From positions 1 through 9,209 of the forward strand of contig JAAFGW010000101.1 of assembly GCA_010365175.1 (NCBI GenBank): DNA of 9,209 nt, given 5' to 3'. Both the position numbers and the translations under genes were made by a program. Positions 6,966 to 9,209 of the stretch are shown here, piece after piece; position 1 is the first letter of the stretch, and each line of letters starts with the position of its first letter. Origin of the DNA: Sulfuriferula multivorans. Its GTDB lineage: Bacteria; Pseudomonadota; Gammaproteobacteria; Burkholderiales; Thiobacillaceae. The notes beneath the pieces were generated by a model, which did not search any database, was not told where the DNA came from, and was given only the letters and a program-made list of their open reading frames with translations.

Positions 6966-8138
6966 ATGCAATTAGGCCTGATCGATCTTCCCTGGTGGGG
7001 TTATGTGGTGGTGGCGCTCGCGCTGACCCACATTACCATCGCTGCTGTCACCATTTTCCTGCATCGCTCGCAGGCGCATCGCGCCGTCGACCTGCACCCT
7101 ATCGTCAGTCACTTCTTCCGTTTCTGGCTGTGGCTCACTTCGGGCATGGTCACCAAGGAGTGGGTGGCTATTCATCGCAAACATCACGCCAAGTGTGAAA
7201 CGGTTGATGACCCGCACAGCCCGCAGACGCGCGGCCTCAAAACCGTCTTCTGGCGGGGATCCGAGTTGTATCGTGCCGAGGCCAAGGTGGTCGAGACGCT
7301 GGAAAAATACGGCCACGGCACCCCCGACGACTGGATGGAGCGCAACGTCTATAGCCGCCATTCGGCCAAGGGCATCGTGCTGATGATGGCGATCAACCTC
7401 GCCCTGTTCGGCCCCATCGGCCTGACCATCTGGGCGGTTCAAATGGCTTGGATTCCAGTTACCGCAGCCGGTATCATCAACGGTATTGGCCATTACTGGG
7501 GGTACCGCAACTTCGCCTGCGAAGATGCCAGCACTAACGTATTCCCTTGGGGCATTCTGATTGGTGGCGAAGAGCTGCATAACAATCACCACGCTTACGG
7601 CACCTCGGCGCGGCTATCGAACAAGTGGTATGAGTTCGACATTGGCTGGCTCTACATCAAGCTGATGACCTATGTTGGTCTGGCCACCGTCCGCAAGGTG
7701 GCGCCCACGGTGAAATGGCAACCGCCCAAGCCGCTGTGTGACCTGGATTCCTTGCAGGCCATCATTACGCATCGCTATGACGTGATGACGCGCTTCGTAA
7801 AAAGTGTGCGTGCCGAGAGTGCCGCTGAGATCGCCAAGCTCAAGGCCAATGCAAGCCTGCCGCAGAACTGGAATCTCAACAGTTTCCGTCGCTGCTTGCA
7901 TCAGGAACCCGCCGAGTTGGCAGCGTCAGACAAAGCCGAGCTAGATACCTTGCTGGGCAAGAGTGAGCGTCTGAACACCGTGTATCGGATGCGTCAGGAA
8001 CTCGCGGCCATTTGGGGGCGTTCTACGGCAACGCGCGAGCAACTGCTTGAGCAATTGCAGGCATGGTGCAAACGTGCTGAAAGCAGTGGCATCCAGTCGC
8101 TGCAAGATTTCTCGGTTCGCCTGCGCTGCTACGCTTGA
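6966..8138 (+). CDS. Membrane fatty acid desaturase (delta-9/DesA type)
   Basis: This 390-residue di-iron integral membrane enzyme introduces a double bond into an acyl chain, of a phospholipid or acyl-CoA, using oxygen and reductant. The three histidine boxes are intact: HRSQAH (33-38), HRKHH (70-74) and HNNHH (205-209), with a further conserved histidine in NGIGHYWGY (His176). Hydrophobic segments lie at about 10-32, 47-62, 136-158 and 160-178. The core ends near residue 255. A helical C-terminal region of about 130 residues follows; I recall a similar tail in the Pseudomonas DesA/DesB group, so it is probably not a recent fusion. ATG 6966 has AGGA upstream. The gene follows the mscS gene by 62 bases and ends before two terminators. 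The synthetase and FadL genes nearby suggest imported or recycled acyl chains as one substrate source. Confidence 0.92.
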   Translation: MQLGLIDLPWWGYVVVALALTHITIAAVTIFLHRSQAHRAVDLHPIVSHFFRFWLWLTSGMVTKEWVAIHRKHHAKCETVDDPHSPQTRGLKTVFWRGSELYRAEAKVVETLEKYGHGTPDDWMERNVYSRHSAKGIVLMMAINLALFGPIGLTIWAVQMAWIPVTAAGIINGIGHYWGYRNFACEDASTNVFPWGILIGGEELHNNHHAYGTSARLSNKWYEFDIGWLYIKLMTYVGLATVRKVAPTVKWQPPKPLCDLDSLQAIITHRYDVMTRFVKSVRAESAAEIAKLKANASLPQNWNLNSFRRCLHQEPAELAASDKAELDTLLGKSERLNTVYRMRQELAAIWGRSTATREQLLEQLQAWCKRAESSGIQSLQDFSVRLRCYA

Positions 8139-8169
8139 ATATGTGCGCTGCAACGACTTGAGTTATGAA

Positions 8170-8199
8170 ACGAGTGGCCTGCGGGCCGCTCGTTTTTTT
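8170..8199 (+). terminator. Rho-independent terminator of the desaturase gene
   Basis: A 10-bp stem (8170-8179 with 8184-8193, one G-U pair) closes a four-base loop TGCG and runs straight into seven T (8193-8199). It begins 32 bases after the desaturase stop. The T run on one side only makes it a + strand terminator. Confidence 0.88.
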
Positions 8200-8247
8200 G
8201 GGAGGGCCATCGTTCCGCCGGTTGATTGTTGATTCAGTGGAACCACA

Positions 8248-8287
8248 CCCAATAAAAAACCCGCCAACTGGCGGGTTTTTTATTGGG
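8248..8287. terminator. Bidirectional terminator between convergent genes
   Basis: A perfect 18-bp inverted repeat (8248-8265 and 8270-8287) surrounds the loop AACT. Its core is CCCGCC/GGCGGG, flanked by six A on one side and six T on the other, so it gives a hairpin followed by a U tract on both strands. It ends 12 bases past the rpmG stop, so it should end the rpmB-rpmG message, and it backs up the desaturase terminator on the + strand. Confidence 0.92.
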
Positions 8288-8298
8288 ACCCTGCTGAA

Positions 8299-8466
8299 TT
8301 ACTTCAGCTTGGTTTCCTTGTACATCACATGCTTGCGAGCCTTGGGATCGAACTTGCTGATCTCCATTTTCTCGGGCATGGTTTTTTTATTCTTGGTCGT
8401 GGTGTAAAAGTGACCGGTGCCCGCAGTGGACTCCAGCTTGATCTTTTCGCGTCCGCCTTTAGCCAT
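8299..8466 (-). CDS. rpmG: 50S ribosomal protein L33
   Basis: The frame encodes 55 residues beginning MAKGGREKIKLEST and ending KHVMYKETKLK, with the family segment AGTGHFYTTTKNKKT. Length and sequence match E. coli L33 closely. It is a structural protein of the large ribosomal subunit near the E site. No cysteine is present, so this is the zinc-free form of L33, the usual one in proteobacteria. The start at 8466 is fixed by AAGGAG seven bases upstream. The gene follows rpmB by 11 bases and is cotranscribed with it; mutM, which follows in E. coli, is absent. Confidence 0.97.
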   Translation of the reverse strand: MAKGGREKIKLESTAGTGHFYTTTKNKKTMPEKMEISKFDPKARKHVMYKETKLK

Positions 8467-8473
8467 GATTCAG

Positions 8474-8479
8474 CTCCTT
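8474..8479 (-). promoter_or_regulatory. Ribosome binding site of rpmG, overlapping the rpmB stop
   Basis: Read on the - strand this is AAGGAG, seven bases before the rpmG ATG. Two of its bases belong to the rpmB stop codon (8478-8480), so a ribosome finishing L28 sits on the L33 initiation site. This favours coupled, equal synthesis of the two proteins. Confidence 0.8.
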
Positions 8480-8714
8480 AGACAGCAACGCCGTTGGCAC
8501 GAAGGTCAACCAGAACAGCATCAATGCCGTTCTTGTCGATCGTGCGCAGGGCAGCGGTGGACAAACGCAGACGAATCCAGCGATTTTCGCTCTCAACCCA
8601 AAACCGGCGGTATTGCAGGTTGGGTAGAAAACGACGCTTGGTTCTATTGTTGGCGTGGGAAACGTTGTTTCCGACCATGGGCTTCTTGCCCGTTACGACA
8701 CATACGCGAGCCAT
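8478..8714 (-). CDS. rpmB: 50S ribosomal protein L28
   Basis: The 78-residue product has the same length as E. coli L28 and shares its hallmarks: MARVCVVTGKKPMVGNNVSHA, TKRRFLPNLQYRRFWVESENR and a C-terminal KNGIDAVL. It is a structural protein of the large ribosomal subunit, needed for late 50S assembly. The start at 8714 has GGAG (8722-8725) seven bases upstream. It is first in the rpmB-rpmG pair, with its own likely promoter in the 110-base gap after radC. Confidence 0.97.
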   Translation of the reverse strand: MARVCVVTGKKPMVGNNVSHANNRTKRRFLPNLQYRRFWVESENRWIRLRLSTAALRTIDKNGIDAVLVDLRANGVAV

Positions 8715-8752
8715 GATACTGCTCCAAAGTTGATAGGTTATCCGGTCAGGGA

Positions 8753-8766
8753 TGGCTAACGAGCCA
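8753..8766 (-). other. Small hairpin in the predicted rpmB leader
   Basis: TGGCT and AGCCA form a 5-bp stem around a four-base loop within the predicted leader of the rpmB message. No U tract follows, so it is not a terminator. It could be a leader structure or chance; a repressor-protein binding site cannot be shown from sequence. Confidence 0.25.
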
Positions 8767-8781
8767 ACCCGAGAACCGCGA

Positions 8782-8811
8782 TTTATACCACAGCCTTCAA
8801 GGCTGAGGCAA
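8782..8811 (-). promoter_or_regulatory. Sigma-70 promoter of rpmB-rpmG
   Basis: On the - strand the -35 is TTGCCT (8811-8806) and the -10 is TATAAA (8787-8782), preceded by TG one base upstream, an extended -10. The spacer is 18 bases. Transcription would start near 8775, about 60 bases before the rpmB ATG. Most of the spacer is the palindrome described separately. Confidence 0.6.
8791..8805. repeat. 15-bp palindrome in the rpmB promoter spacer
   Basis: CAGCCTT and AAGGCTG flank a single central base, a perfect 7+1+7 dyad. It touches the -35 box on one side and ends three bases from the -10 box on the other. It also lies 20 bases after the radC stop, so as RNA it could form a short hairpin, but no U tract follows. 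Its position suits an operator; no regulator is identified. Confidence 0.6.
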
Positions 8812-8824
8812 GTTCTGCGACGAT

Positions 8825-9208
8825 CTACAGTTTGCCCGCTTCCATGAACGACAATGAAGACGCGCCTGCCACGATGAAATGGTCGAGCACGCGAATGTCC
8901 ACCAGCGCCAGCGCATCCGCCAGTTTACGGGTGAGCGTAAGGTCGGCCTGGCTGGGTTCGGCCACGCCGCTGGGGTGGTTGTGCGCCAGAATCAGTGCGG
9001 CAGCGTTATGCGCCAGCGCGCGCTTGATGATCTCGCGTGGATACACGCTGGTTTGCGTTAGCGTGCCGCGGAACAATTCCTCGACAGCAATCACCCGATT
9101 TTGCGCGTCGAGATAGACACAGCAGAACACCTCATATTCCTTGCCGCGCAGAATCAGCCGCAGATAATCACGTACCGCTGCCGGGGAGGCCAGGGCATCG
9201 CCCGATTC
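8825..9208 (-). CDS. radC: RadC-family JAB/MPN+ domain protein, 3' part
   Basis: The gene enters from the right edge; 127 C-terminal residues and the TAG stop are visible, about 57 percent of the usual ~225. The visible part is the JAB/MPN+ domain. It begins about DYLRLILRGKEYEVF and contains VEELFRGTLTQTSVYPREI. The zinc-binding JAMM motif HNHPSG (8966-8983) is followed by EPSQAD. The glutamate in EELFRG and the HxH and Asp residues complete the expected metal site. The N-terminal helix-hairpin-helix domain is outside. RadC was named for DNA repair, but its actual role is unsettled and loss has little effect in E. coli. A GTG at 9130 is internal, since the frame continues with family sequence upstream of it. 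radC before rpmB is a common proteobacterial order. Confidence 0.95.
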   Translation of the reverse strand, partial: ESGDALASPAAVRDYLRLILRGKEYEVFCCVYLDAQNRVIAVEELFRGTLTQTSVYPREIIKRALAHNAAALILAHNHPSGVAEPSQADLTLTRKLADALALVDIRVLDHFIVAGASSLSFMEAGKL

Positions 9209-9209
9209 C

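Noticed and set aside
6972..7592. A 206-codon open frame on the - strand inside the desaturase gene
   Set aside because: It is antisense to the three histidine boxes of an intact enzyme and its product has no family features.
8299..8466. L33 lacking the zinc cysteines as a sign of zinc-responsive paralogue switching
   Set aside because: The cysteine-free form is the normal single L33 in many proteobacteria; nothing here points to a Zur-controlled pair.

Overview
The window looks like an ordinary chromosomal stretch of a betaproteobacterium. Moderately high G+C, a proteobacterial 55-residue L33 without zinc cysteines, the radC-rpmB-rpmG order and the style of the lipid genes all fit. A Nitrosomonadales-type, possibly sulfur- or iron-oxidising, relative is only a guess. 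I see no phage, insertion sequence, CRISPR array, tRNA or rRNA.

Left part (1-2466, + strand): the 3' end of an AI-2E/PerM-type membrane transporter, then a 101-residue protein of unknown function, then an RsmB-like rRNA cytosine-5 methyltransferase of a subtype that differs from the E. coli RsmB motif. The methyltransferase ends in a near-perfect 13-bp tandem duplication that moved its stop codon.

Middle part (2536-8138, + strand): four genes that read as a lipid module. They encode a long-chain acyl-CoA synthetase, a FadL-type outer-membrane fatty-acid channel, an MscS-family mechanosensitive channel and a delta-9-type membrane fatty acid desaturase. The first three are tightly spaced (27 and 3 bases). 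The desaturase follows after 62 bases that may carry its own promoter. A coherent reading is uptake of fatty acids (FadL), activation to acyl-CoA (synthetase) and desaturation of acyl chains for the membrane, with the MscS protein sensing or buffering membrane tension. The module ends at a rho-independent terminator (8170-8199).

Right part (8248-9209): a perfect 18-bp bidirectional terminator separates the + strand module from the convergent - strand genes rpmG (L33, too short for most ORF cut-offs) and rpmB (L28), with radC running off the right edge. rpmB has a recognisable extended -10 promoter whose -35/-10 spacer is largely a 15-bp palindrome.

No clearly new biological system is present. 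The points most worth a second look are the lipid gene cluster, the transposase-like C-terminal tail of the desaturase, the in-frame FadL-TGA-ACC-TTG-MscS junction, the possible leaderless start of the synthetase, and the palindrome in the rpmB promoter.
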